Origin: Betaproteobacteria bacterium | GTDB taxonomy: Bacteria; Pseudomonadota; Gammaproteobacteria; Burkholderiales; Usitatibacteraceae | NCBI GenBank assembly: GCA_016709665.1 | Contig: JADJMI010000014.1 | Span: 1-35,595, forward strand | Direction of reading: 5' to 3' | Length of the DNA: 35,595 nucleotides | Shown: positions 1-8,070 of the stretch, piece after piece | How positions within the stretch are numbered: position 1 is the stretch's first letter | Layout: the number at the start of each line of letters is the position of its first letter | Position numbers and translations under genes: made by a program | The notes under the pieces: generated by a model | Seen by the model: only the letters and a program-made list of their open reading frames with translations | Database searches by the model: none | Told to the model about the DNA's origin: nothing

Positions 1-1407
1 GCAAGGGCGCGCTCGCGATGTTCCGCGCGAACCTCGAGGAGGACGACGGCAGCCTGTCCACGCTGGACCGCTTCTACATCGCTCAACGGCATGGCCGGGT
101 GCCTCGGCGGCCCGCGATTCCGCGCAATCGCTGGGCCATGTTCGAGGCGCTCGGGCAGCTGCGCACGATCAACGCACGACCCCAGATGGCGACGCTTCTG
201 GTAGAATGTTCCTCGCCGGCGGAGCCTTCGGCAGGTGGGCGACTACGCGGAGGCCGAATCCCTGCTGGCGGAGGTCGTCACGCTGTGCGGAGAGCTGCAG
301 CATCCGCGCCTGCTCGTGGGCGTCATGGCCAACCGCGCCGACTGCCCTCGCGCACATGGGCCGCGCCGAGGAGGCCCTTCGCTCGCGCGCCGCATCATGC
401 AGGACGCCGAATCGCCCCACCTGTCCTCGCCGCCTGAAGGCAATGTTCACACGACGGCCGCCTACGTATTCCTGCGCGTCGATCGGTTTGCGGCGGAGAC
501 GGTCTTCGGTCTTCGCCGAACGCGAGGTCATGAGGGCACGGTGGCCGTGTGCCGTGTCCGCTGATTACCTTCTGCGCGCTCGACCTCGAGAAACGCGGCC
601 TCGAGGGGGACGCCATCGATCGCCCGGCAAGGCGCGTTTCGGTTTCGAGGACCGCACCGCGCTCATGCTCCAGGGGCTGGTGCTCGAGTTCCTCGCGCAC
701 CTGCACGCCCGCACCGGCCGTTTCGCCGACGCCTACGCGCTGCAATAAGGCCTTCCACGAGGTGTACGAGGCGCGGCTGGCCTGGGCACGCGGGCGCGCT
801 ACTACGCGGTGCAGATCCGCTACGAGCTGAACTGCCTGCGCGACGAGCGCGACCGCGCGCGCGAGGAGAGCGCGGCGCGACCCGCTCACCGGCCTCTACA
901 ACCGGCGCTATCTCGACACGGTGCTCGGCAACCTCGTCTCGCTCTTCTCGCGCACCTGCCGGCCGCTCGCCGTGGCCATGGCGGACCTGGACGACTTCAA
1001 GCGGGTGAACGACGCGCGTGCGGCCACCCTTTCGGCGACGAGGTTCTCAAGGCCGTGGCGCGGACCTGCTGCCGAGGGAACGCGCGCTGTCGTCGTCTGC
1101 CGCCACGGCGGCGATGAGTTCTGCCTGGTCTTTCCTAACTCCACGCCGGACGACGCCGTGAAGCGCATGGAAAGCTTCCTCGAGCGGCTGGGCGCGACGA
1201 CGGTGCGGTTTGGCGACACGGAGCGCGCGGGCATCACCTTCCTCCGCCGGCGCGTCGTGGGGTTCCCCGACCAGTGGCGGGACGCCCGAGGATCTCTCAT
1301 CGGCGCCGCGGACCGGTGGCTCTAGCGAGGCGAAGCGGCATGCCAGCGCGGGTCGGGCGGCGTGCTGCCAGCGCCGCCGCCGCGCGACGGACCCCCCACC
1401 ACGCTGA
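1..1407 (+). CDS. TPR-GGDEF diguanylate cyclase, 5' partial, frameshifted
   Basis: Likely makes cyclic di-GMP in response to a signal sensed by an N-terminal helical repeat region. The first two thirds read, across several frames, as TPR-like helices (GDYAEAESLL near 237, AHMGRAEEALR near 352, RTGRFADAYALQ near 712). The GGDEF domain follows: DPLTGLYNRRYLD begins at 879, ADLDDFKRVND lies near 981, and the active-site GGDEF pentad is at 1107-1121, embedded in RHGGDEFCLVF. The end is typical of the family (ADRWL then EAKRH) once an extra base near 1323 is allowed for. The reading is already in mid-protein at base 1, so the start lies outside the window. At least five single-base shifts break it, but the intact catalytic motif argues for sequence errors. 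No EAL domain is seen. The gene converges on the methyltransferase to its right. Confidence 0.8.
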
Positions 1408-1985
1408 CCATCCGCGGCGGTGCCCCTTGCCCTCCGCCAGCTCCGCCCTTACTCGCGCAGCGTCACGATCTCCAGGTCTCAGGCCTCCCGCAGCAGCCTG
1501 GCGTGTATGAGAGGTGAGACGAAAGGCGGCCTGCCCGTGCCGTACTCGAGCTGCGCCCGGCGCATAGCCCCGCAGCACGAGCACGCCGCCGGGCTTGAGG
1601 CAGCGCGTCATGTTCGCGAAGAGCCGCTCGCGCATCGGCGGGTCAGCTGAACTGCATCGAAGATGGCCGCGACGCCGTCGTAGTGCCCGGCCTTCAGTCG
1701 AAGCCGTCGCAGTCCGCGACGGGCGAAGTCCACGGCCACGCCCTTCGCCGCGAACCGCCGCGCCTTCCACGCCCACCGGCGCGATGTCGAAGGTATCCAC
1801 GGCGAGCATATTTCGCGAGCCACACGCTGTTGCGCCCCTCGCCGTCGGCCACGCAGAGCACGCGCTGGCCTGGGGAGACCAGAGCCCGGCGTGCTCCGGG
1901 CGAGCCAGGCGTTGGGCCTTTCGGTGCCGAAGCAGCCGTCCCCGAAGCGCTTATCCCAGCTCTGCGCGGCGTCGACGAAGGGGGG
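1390..1985 (-). CDS. Class I SAM-dependent methyltransferase, frameshifted
   Basis: A small methyltransferase of the TehB-like class I type; the substrate is not known. Reading right to left across frames, the pieces are AAQSWDKRF (about 1970-1945), FGTERPNAWLA, then the SAM-binding segment RVLCVADGEGRNSVWLAK (about 1870-1815). FDIAPVGVE and an aspartate-rich stretch follow, then the post-motif strand MTRCLKPGGVLVLRGY (about 1615-1565), and a C-terminal ELAEGKGHRG segment near 1430. All are typical of small Rossmann-fold methyltransferases annotated only as methyltransferase domain protein. Neither end can be fixed because at least four frame shifts are present. Its N-terminus begins inside the last codons of the ADP-ribosylglycohydrolase upstream, so the two are co-transcribed and possibly coupled. 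Confidence 0.6.
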
Positions 1986-2772
1986 CGGGGTGCGGGTGCA
2001 AGTTCAGGTATTCGCTGCGGGCGTAGAGGGCGCGAAGGGTGTCGCGCATCTCCGGCGTGAGTCGCTCGAGCCCGGCCCGGGCGATGTCGTCCGGGATGCC
2101 GAAGCGCGCTTCCGCGATGGGGCCGGCGATCGCAGCGAGCGTGTCGGAATCGCCGCCGAGCGAGACGGCGTTGCGGATGGCGTCCTCGAAATCCGCGGGC
2201 TTCCGGAGCGTGCACGATCGCCTCGGTGCACGTCTGTCGCCTGCGCCGCTGTACCGGTAGCCCGGCGGATCATGTCGACGCTGCGATCGAGGTCATGAAG
2301 GCGTAGTGCATCTCGATCTCGCTGCGGATCGCGCCTGCTCCCGCGTTGCAGCGGGCGAGGAAGATGGCGTGCGCCGTCGCGACCGCCCCCATGATGCCTT
2401 CGGGGTGGCAGTGCGTCGCCGAGGACATGCGGCGCGCGTTCTCGAGCGCCTCGTCGAGCGTGCTGGCGAGGAGCGCGACGGGGCTCACGCGCATGGCCGC
2501 GCCGTTGCAGCCGCTGTAGTAGGGATCCAGGCGGCCGGACTCGAGCCAGTCGCTGAAAGCGCCGCCATAGCGCCGGCCCGGATAGCGCACGGACCAATGG
2601 TAGAGCGCGTGCTGCGGCAGGCGGCCGTTGACGAGGGCGTCCGCACGGCCGCGGTGTACGGTGTCGTCCGTGGAAGTCCGAATGGTCGTCGAAGAGCGGG
2701 AAGTCCTTCGAGCGGTGGTTTGTCGGTTTCGTAGATGGATCCGACGATGTCGCCGACGACGGCGCCGAGCAT
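1951..2772 (-). CDS. ADP-ribosylglycohydrolase family protein (copy 1), frameshifted
   Basis: Predicted to remove ADP-ribose from a protein, nucleic acid or small-molecule adduct using two magnesium ions (DraG/ARH3 fold). It starts with MLGAVVGDIVGSIYE at 2772, after a GGGAGAG ribosome site. The middle (RYGGAFSDWLES, NGAAMRVSP, DEALENARR, TAHAIFLARCNAG) is in a second frame. The C-terminal metal-binding part, which reads GGDSDT in a third frame, is near 2140-2160, and the reading ends at a TAA at 1951-1953. It closely parallels copy 2 directly upstream, so the pair is a tandem duplication. The N-terminal metal motif (DDT/DDS in copy 2) falls in a shifted stretch near 2650. Three or more single-base shifts are present. 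The shared layout and motifs make the family call secure. Confidence 0.78.
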
Positions 2773-2858
2773 GGCTCTCTCCCTGGATGTGCCCGCAGGT
2801 TGCGGGAAGCGCACCAAGTTAACGGCGCAGGATATTTGCGGAACTGAAGGATTGGTAT

Positions 2859-3675
2859 CTACGATATTAGCGGCACGAATTTTGCCCCGCACCTTCCGCG
2901 AACGGGGTGGCCGTACTCGGTGCGCGCGTAGAGGTCGTGGATGAGCGCGCGCATCTCGTCCGTCAGCCGCGCGAGCGCTTCATGGGCGATCTCGTCCGGG
3001 ATGCCGAAGCGTGCCTCCTGACGGGCCCGGCGATGGCGGCCACCGTGTCCGAATCGCCGCCGATGGAGATGGCGTTGCGGATGGCGTCCTCGAAATCGCG
3101 CGCTTCCAGCGCGCACACGATCGCCTCGGGCACCGTTTCCTGGCAGGTCTCGTTGAACCGGTACGTGGGGCGGATGGAATCGACGGTGCGGTCGAGGTCG
3201 TAGCCGTAGCATTGTTCGACGACGCGGCGGATCTCGCCCGGCCCCGCGTCGAAGCGCGCCAGGAAGATGGCGTGCGCCGTGGCGAGCGCGCCCCTGATGC
3301 CCTCGGATGGTCGTGCGTCACCACGGTCACGCGCCGCGCGGAGTCGAGCGCTTCGTCCAGCGTGTTGGCGAGCAGCGCCGCGGGGCTCACGCGCATGGCC
3401 GCGCCGTTGCCGAAGCTGTTGTAGGGCGCGAGCTCCCGGGATTCGAGCCAGGCCGCGAAGCCGCCGCCGTAGCCGCGATTGGGGTGGCGCACCGCCCACC
3501 GGTAGAGGGCTTCCCGCGGGGGCTTGCCGTGCAGGAGCGCGTCGGCCACGGCCAGGGTGAGCACCGAGTCGTCCGTGAAGTCCGCGCTTTCGCCGAAGAA
3601 GGGGAAGGCCTTCGAGCGGTGGTTGTCGAATTCGTAGATCGACCCGACGATGTCGCCGACGATGGCGCCGAGCAT
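2859..3675 (-). CDS. ADP-ribosylglycohydrolase family protein (copy 2), frameshifted
   Basis: DraG-like ADP-ribosyl hydrolase. The start at 3675 is supported by AGGAG seven bases upstream. Visible in order: MLGAIVGDIVGSIYEF, FTDDSVLTLAVADALL (first metal-binding acidic pair), HPNRGYGGGFAAWL, NSFGNGAAMRVSP and DEALDSARRVTVVTHDHP. After a shift near 3305 come ATAHAIFLARFDAGPGEI, DLDRTVDSIRP and AISIGGDSDTVAAIAGP (second metal motif DSDT). After another shift near 3020 come GIPDEIAHEALARLTDEM and LYARTEYGH. The length of about 270 residues is normal for the family. Both acidic metal-binding motifs are present, so an active enzyme is expected once the two base errors are repaired. It lies 33 bases downstream of the DUF932 gene and 86 bases upstream of copy 1, on the same strand. 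Confidence 0.88.
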
Positions 3676-3708
3676 GGCTTTGCTCCTAAGGGGTGCGGTC
3701 CATCGCGA

Positions 3709-4707
3709 TCATGCGCTCGCCTTCGAGAGCTTCGCGACGAGAGAAGGGATTTCCAGCAGCCGTTCCAGGTACGCCGAGGGATCGCGCTGCTCCCGCGCCA
3801 CCCACGAGAGCGCCTGGGCCGCATCCCACTCGGTGCGCGCCTCGCGAGGGCTTCCGGGGACCGGACCGTTGGGGACCATGTGCTTCTCGCTGGGCCTGCC
3901 GGCCTCGAACCGGTTCTCGAATTCCGCGTCGTGGCCCGTGCGCGCGATGTGCAGGAAGCGCGCGGCATCGCGGGCGCCCCACGCATCGCGAAGCGCGCCG
4001 TCGGCGAAGGGGGCGAGCGATTCGCGGCGGATGCGGCGCTCGAGCCAATGGCGCATCGCGGCCCGGTCCGTGCGGGCGAGCGTGAGGCCGTTCGCGATTT
4101 CCTCGCGCAAGTCCGGCACGACGGGCGACTTGCGGTGCAGCACGCGCCCGGCCTGCTGCGAGAAGCCGACCACGAGCCCGTTGGTGCACACGAGCCGGTA
4201 CCAGTTGAAGACGACGCGCAGCGACGAGCTGGCATCGACCGAGTTGAGGCACCGCAACTGCAGCATGAGCGGGTGGCCGTCGCCGGGGTCGACCATCCAG
4301 CGCGAGCCGAGCTGCACCTCGAGCGCGAGCCGGGCGCCGTAGCGATCGATCGTGGCGTGGGTATCGAGCGCGGCGGCATCGAAGCCGATGTCGGCGAGCA
4401 CGTCCGCGATGCGGCCCAGCACCTCGCGGTGCCCGATGAGCCGGTAGCCCTTGCCCACCACCGACACCGGGCGGCGCACCCAGCCTTCTGCCTGCCGCGT
4501 GCTGATGAGGTCGAAGAGCTCGTTGGCGTGCCACGGCCCTTCCGATTCCGGCGCCATCGCGAAGGGGCCGCGCTCGAAATCCGGTAGCGCGGCGGCGACT
4601 TCGTCCAGGCGGCCGCGAAGCCAGCGGGTGGGGGGCTCGCGAAGCCCGACCGGCGTCCAGTCGGCCGACTCGGGCGGGCGGAGGAAGGGGGAGATGGCGA
4701 GGTCCAT
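3709..4707 (-). CDS. DUF932 family protein
   Basis: Intact 332-residue member of the DUF932 family, found on phages, plasmids and genomic islands; its biochemical role is unknown. The start at 4707 has GGAG six bases upstream. The N-terminal half carries GKGYRLIGHREVLGRI. The family core follows: ALEVQLGSRW, HPLMLQLRCLNSVD, VVFNWYRLVCTNGLVVG (the RLVCTNG block is the most recognisable DUF932 feature) and SQQAGRVLHRKSP. The C-terminal third is helical and ends YLERLLEIPSLVAKL. It has no signal peptide or membrane segment. It sits between a WYL regulator and two ADP-ribosylglycohydrolases, all on the minus strand with short gaps, so it is probably co-transcribed with them. It is one of the few long genes here without a frame break. 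Confidence 0.85.
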   Translation of the reverse strand: MDLAISPFLRPPESADWTPVGLREPPTRWLRGRLDEVAAALPDFERGPFAMAPESEGPWHANELFDLISTRQAEGWVRRPVSVVGKGYRLIGHREVLGRIADVLADIGFDAAALDTHATIDRYGARLALEVQLGSRWMVDPGDGHPLMLQLRCLNSVDASSSLRVVFNWYRLVCTNGLVVGFSQQAGRVLHRKSPVVPDLREEIANGLTLARTDRAAMRHWLERRIRRESLAPFADGALRDAWGARDAARFLHIARTGHDAEFENRFEAGRPSEKHMVPNGPVPGSPREARTEWDAAQALSWVAREQRDPSAYLERLLEIPSLVAKLSKASA

Positions 4708-4756
4708 GGCGGGCTCCGGGTGAGGCCCTGGGCGGGCGGGAGCTTCCAGTATTCGG

Positions 4757-4785
4757 GGGGTGGGGCTCAGGGGATGAGCTACCCC
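4757..4785. repeat. Hairpin repeat element A (GGCTCA/TGAGCY)
   Basis: GGCTCA at 4764-4769 pairs with TGAGCT at 4775-4780 around GGGGA. The stem is extended outside by GGGGT (4757-4761) and ACCCC (4781-4785), with two bulged G. It lies just past the WYL stop and before DUF932, so it could act as an attenuator or a processing site between the two. It shares its core with elements at 5784, 10288 and 16058. Confidence 0.6.
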
Positions 4786-4792
4786 GGCCGGT

Positions 4793-5766
4793 TCAGGCGC
4801 GATACCGCTCCGCCGTCTCCCGCGCCCGCTTCGCCACCTTGGCCGCCAGCTCCGGCGGCTCGACCACGCGGCAATCCGGCCCGAACTTCAGGATGTCCAT
4901 CACCAGCTCGGTGTCGTCGCTGTAGGGCACCTCGAGGATGTACGAGCCGTCGCTCTCGTGGCGCGCGCGCTGCTGGAATGCCACTTCTCGTAGCCCACCC
5001 ACCGCGCAGCCGTCTTCGTGAAGTGCAGTTTCGCCCACGCCGTCGGCTTGCCCGCGAAGATGCCGTAGCTGGAGGCGAGGAAGGCATCGAGATCCTTCTC
5101 GGCCACCGTCTTCGCCGCGTCGGGAAGCGACTTCGCCTCGCGGATGCCGTCGAGCGCGAAGCTGCGGATGCCCTCGCGCAGGTGGCACCACCCGTCCAGG
5201 TACCAGTTGCCGCGGTAGAAGACGAGCCGCTGGGGCGAGACCACGCGCTCGGTCACCTCGTCCTTGCTGCGGCTCCAGAAGGTGATCGCCAGGCGCTGAC
5301 GCTTGAGAGTGGCGGTGGCGGCCTGCTCGAAGAATTCCGGCTTCATGCCGCGGGCGGCCATGCGGACGATGCGGATGCGGCGTGCGACCTCCTTCGCGGA
5401 GGCGTCGCCTTCCTCGAGGATGGCGTTCAGGCGAAGGCGCAGCGGCTCCACGTGGCGGGCGAGCAGGCCCGGGTCGAGGCTGCCCAGGAGCTCCTGCATC
5501 GTGAGGAGCGCGTGCACCTCCGACGCGTTGAACCACAGCCCCGGCAGCTCGAAGCGCGGGCCGGCCTGGGGCTTGAGCGAGAAGCGGTAGCCGTTGTTGT
5601 ACGCGTCGTACTCGATGGGCGCGTTGTAGCGGTCGCGCAGCTTCTCGAGATCGCGCTTGAAGGTGGCGGGGGAGACTTCGAGTTCGCGCAGGAAATCGGC
5701 CTTCGGGACGACGGTGCGCTCGTGCAGCAGTTCGCGGATCTTGTGGAAGCGCTCGAGCTGGCTCAT
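4793..5766 (-). CDS. WYL-domain transcriptional regulator, one frameshift
   Basis: Ligand-responsive DNA-binding regulator. Start at 5766 (MSQLERFHKIRELL) with GGAG nine bases upstream. Residues 1-65 form the DeoR-like winged helix (VVPKADFLRELEVSPATFKRD). The WYL domain follows around residues 130-220, with NWYLDGWCHLREGIRSFALDGI as its diagnostic core (split here by family convention into the WYL strand and the R-x-F-x-L-D-R-like end). The C-terminal WCX-type extension (PYSDDTELVMDILKFG, then VVEPPELAAKVA) is recovered after one shift near 4975. The total length of about 324 residues is normal. WYL proteins of this shape include CapW/BrxR-type regulators of phage defence loci and PafB-type DNA-damage regulators. 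By position it probably controls the DUF932/ADP-ribosylglycohydrolase cluster. Confidence 0.87.
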
Positions 5767-5783
5767 GGGACAAGTCTCCGGCA

Positions 5784-5812
5784 GGGGTGGGCTCAGGGGT
5801 TGAGCCACCCCC
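5784..5812. repeat. Hairpin repeat element B (GGCTCA/TGAGCC)
   Basis: GGCTCA (5790-5795) pairs perfectly with TGAGCC (5801-5806) around GGGGT. After one bulged G the stem continues as GGGGT (5784-5788) with ACCCC (5807-5811). It lies 18 bases upstream of the WYL start, in the region that would be its leader. Together with element A it brackets the WYL gene. Confidence 0.65.
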
Positions 5813-5911
5813 GGATGCTAGCGGGGTCTGCCGGGGTTGTCATGCGCGCGCCCGGGCCGCCGGATCCGGGACGAGCAAGAAAATCTATGCCATGGGCTCA
5901 CAACTACTCGC

Positions 5912-5940
5912 TTGTGATTGTGCGTGGCGGTGCCGATAGT
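5912..5940 (+). promoter_or_regulatory. Possible sigma-70 promoter for the 62-residue ORF
   Basis: TTGTGA (5912-5917), a 17-base spacer, then GATAGT (5935-5940): four of six matches in each box. It lies about 50 bases before the ATG at 5993, in an otherwise featureless stretch (5813-5990). It is weak evidence on its own; the stretch shows no other element. Confidence 0.3.
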
Positions 5941-5992
5941 GCTTACATCGAAGCCGGCCCCGCCGGCCACCCAGACAGACACCGGAACCGCC

Positions 5993-6181
5993 ATGAAACG
6001 CACCGAATACGCCGCCATCCAACCCGCCATCGACCGCCACGGCCTCAACCGCAGCATCGAGATCGCCGAAGCCCTGGCGGACCTGATCTTCGCCCTCTTC
6101 CGCGGCACGCAACGCCTTGCCGACAAGGCCGGCGGCAAGATGGAAGAGATCGCGCCTTACCTGCCGCGCTCGCAGGCCTAG
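5993..6181 (+). CDS. Small hypothetical protein, 62 residues
   Basis: Unrecognised small protein (starts MKRTEYAAIQPAIDRHG, ends EEIAPYLPRSQA). It is predicted mostly helical: one stretch (IEIAEALADLIFALFRGTQ) is amphipathic to hydrophobic and could pack against a partner or a membrane surface. There is no signal peptide. The ATG at 5993 has only a weak GGAACC upstream. The codon pattern (G or C in third position) matches the neighbours, which supports it being real. It stands alone on the plus strand between the WYL regulator and the convergent uracil-DNA-glycosylase-like gene, whose stop is 15 bases beyond its own. No function can be assigned. Confidence 0.5.
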   Translation: MKRTEYAAIQPAIDRHGLNRSIEIAEALADLIFALFRGTQRLADKAGGKMEEIAPYLPRSQA

Positions 6182-6196
6182 GGTCGTCCCGGCGCC

Positions 6197-6867
6197 CTAC
6201 CGGCGCCGCGCCTCGAGCAGCCGCTCGATCCCCCGCCCGAACTCCGCCGCCCCGCCATAGGCCGGGTGGCGCACGGCCGCGAGCGCTTGCACGCCCAGTT
6301 CCTCCAGCTTGCCGCGCGCCTTCTCGCCCACGGTGACGACGGGCACGCCGGGAAAGAGCGCGAGGAAGCGTTGCAGCACGGGCGCCCCGGCCTCCAGTTC
6401 CTGCCGCGTGGGCGTGCGGTTGGTGAGCGCGCCGTCGTCGAACGGGTGCCAGGCGAAGGTGTTCCAGTTGACCCATTCGCGCCCGCGCAGGCCCGAGGCG
6501 AGCAGCGTGCGCCACACGACGGTGGCGGTGGGTTCGTTGAAGCCCGCGGGCTTCACGGATTCGCGGCTCGTCCGGCGCTTCCCGCCCTCGAAGTACACGT
6601 CGTCCATGGGGCCCGCGGCGAGGAGCTGGCGCTCGCTCGTCATGGCGAGGCCGGTGAACTTGCAGCCCTGGTAGCCGGCCGCCTCCGCGACGAGGAGCAG
6701 CTTCGCGTGGCCCACGCGTTCGGCGAGGTAGCGGCGAAGCTGCTCGCGGCGGATGGCGGGGGCTTCCTTGCCGATGTCGTTCACCGGGTCCACGTCGCGC
6801 CAGGGGTTGAAGACGCGGGGGACTGGAAGGCGGCGAGGTCGTCGAGGAAGCGGTCGATGGATTTCAA
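6197..6867 (-). CDS. Uracil-DNA glycosylase superfamily protein, one frameshift
   Basis: A member of the uracil-DNA glycosylase fold (Pfam UDG superfamily), a base-excision or related DNA-processing enzyme. Features in order: NPWRDVDPVNDIG, LLLVAEAAGYQGCKFTGLAM (equivalent of the GExPG water-activating loop region), WNTFAWHPFDDG, VVTVGEKARGKLEELG and VRHPAYGGAAEF (equivalent of the HPS-type C-terminal DNA-contact motif). The best start is a TTG at 6867 giving LKSIDRFLDDLAAFQ, which needs one base restored in the G/C run near 6820. That TTG overlaps the upstream Fic gene stop by four bases (TTGA), implying translational coupling. Length is about 223 residues. The substrate is uncertain, because this subfamily has not, to my knowledge, been shown to act on uracil. 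Confidence 0.78.
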
Positions 6868-7472
6868 ACGGGCTCCCCTCCATCGCTTGCGCCGAGGAAA
6901 GCCAGCAACCCGGCGAAATCACCTTGATCGGCCGAATGCAGCGCCGCGATGTAAGCCGTGCGTTCGTCGCCGGCATGCACCAGGTCCCCGCGCCCCCACG
7001 TGAAGGGCGGCACCCCGCATTGCCGCATCAGCAGGTCCGTCATCAGGCGGGCATGGCGACCATTGCCGTTGGCGAAGGCGTGGATGCGCGTGAGGCGATG
7101 ATGGAAGCGCGCGGCGATCTCGGGAACGGGCCAGGCCCGTGATTCGATCTGCGCACGCACATCCGCCATGAGGTCGCGCAGGGCCACCGCGACATTTTCG
7201 GGCGCAATGCCGATATTCTTCTCGGTGCTTCGGTAATGGCCCGCCCAGCGCCACGTCTTGCCGAACATGCGCTTGTGGAGCGCGCGGGCGAAGCCGTCGT
7301 CGAGCACGTCGAATCGCCTCGCGCCCGCGAGCCAGGCCTCCGCTTCGAGGATGTTCTCGGACTCGACGAGGTTCAGCTCCTCTTGCGTCGTGACGAACCC
7401 CGGGATGAGGCCCGCGATCTCGTCGGGATCGAGCGGCGTCGCGCCCGGCGCGTGGACGGGATTCAGCGCCAC
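6864..7472 (-). CDS. Fic/DOC protein, mobile mystery protein B family
   Basis: Fic-domain protein of about 202 residues that would transfer AMP or another nucleotide moiety to a target protein. The Fic motif HAFANGNGRHAR (7047-7082) has the catalytic histidine and the GNGR phosphate loop; the usual proline after histidine is alanine. Upstream are LHKRMFGKTWRWAGHYR and NIGIAPENV, typical of the mobile mystery protein B family (TIGR02613), which pairs with the HTH protein encoded just before it. A GTG at 7472 is the likely start and overlaps the end of the HTH gene by ten bases. The stop overlaps the TTG start of the UDG-like gene. No obvious S/T-x-x-x-E-G/N inhibitory helix was noticed, so restraint would fall to the partner, but this is inference. 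Confidence 0.88.
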   Translation of the reverse strand: MALNPVHAPGATPLDPDEIAGLIPGFVTTQEELNLVESENILEAEAWLAGARRFDVLDDGFARALHKRMFGKTWRWAGHYRSTEKNIGIAPENVAVALRDLMADVRAQIESRAWPVPEIAARFHHRLTRIHAFANGNGRHARLMTDLLMRQCGVPPFTWGRGDLVHAGDERTAYIAALHSADQGDFAGLLAFLGASDGGEPV

Positions 7473-7924
7473 AGGTTGCGGCGGCTTCCGGCCAGCAGCG
7501 AGGCGACCAGCCTGTCGAACTGCTGCTTTTCGTGGCGGCGATCGAGCGCCTGTTCCTCGAGCTTCATGGAATGGGAAACGCGCGAGAGGCGATCGCGGGC
7601 GACGTCGTGCGCGCGGTCGCGAACGATGTCCTCGAGCGAGCGCCCCTGCGCCGGCACGATCGCGTACACGACGCGGCAGCCCATGCCTTGCGCGAGCTTC
7701 TCCAGGCTTCCGAGCGTGATGGTGCCGCGGGCCTCGCTGCATTCCAGCGTGGCGATGGTCGGGCCGCGAAGCCCGACGCGCGCGGCGAGTTGCTCGCGGG
7801 TCATGCCCAAGGCTTCGCGGATGGCGCGTGCCCAGCCGGCGGGGGGGCGGGGCTTTTCGAGCAGAGAGGAGAATCGCCGGAGCGATTCGCCCAACGAGGA
7901 GAGAGACAACCGATTGATTGCCAT
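7463..7924 (-). CDS. XRE-type regulator, mobile mystery protein A family
   Basis: Helix-turn-helix protein of 153 residues, partner and probable repressor of the Fic gene behind it. The ATG at 7924 (MAINRLSLSSLGESL) has GGAG seven bases upstream. The family signature (TIGR02612) is clear: GWARAIREALGMTREQLAARVG (HTH begins), IATLECSEARGTITLGSLEKLA, CRVVYAIVP, then a helical tail with SHSMKLEEQALD. No frame break. The gene is preceded by an AT-rich block holding a promoter whose spacer is an 18-bp perfect palindrome, the likely autoregulatory site. By analogy with other HTH-toxin pairs it would neutralise or silence the Fic protein. The function of the A/B pair is not established in the literature I know. 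Confidence 0.9.
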   Translation of the reverse strand: MAINRLSLSSLGESLRRFSSLLEKPRPPAGWARAIREALGMTREQLAARVGLRGPTIATLECSEARGTITLGSLEKLAQGMGCRVVYAIVPAQGRSLEDIVRDRAHDVARDRLSRVSHSMKLEEQALDRRHEKQQFDRLVASLLAGSRRNLWR

Positions 7925-7969
7925 GACATTACTCCATAAAACAGTGCTTTCAAGCACGCTTCATAGAGA

Positions 7970-7998
7970 ATAATTGCTTTTATAAAAGCAAATGTCAA
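7970..7998 (-). promoter_or_regulatory. Promoter with palindromic operator in its spacer (mmpA-like operon)
   Basis: On the minus strand a consensus -35 TTGACA (7998-7993) is followed by 17 bases and a -10 AATTAT (7975-7970). The perfect 18-bp palindrome TTGCTTTTATAAAAGCAA (7974-7991) fills the spacer and reaches the -10. A dimeric HTH protein bound there would block RNA polymerase, so this is the expected autoregulatory operator for the adjacent XRE gene. The block is strikingly AT-rich against its surroundings. Confidence 0.7.
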
Positions 7999-8070
7999 AC
8001 CAAAATTGTTTATATAAGAACTATAAGATGACGGGGAGCCCACCCCCCCTTTGTTCGTGCACTGGGCCCG

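Noticed and set aside
3307..4587. Long open frame on the plus strand opposite the DUF932 gene
   Set aside because: Its composition (arginine/alanine-rich) is that of a shadow of the minus-strand genes, which carry recognised families there.
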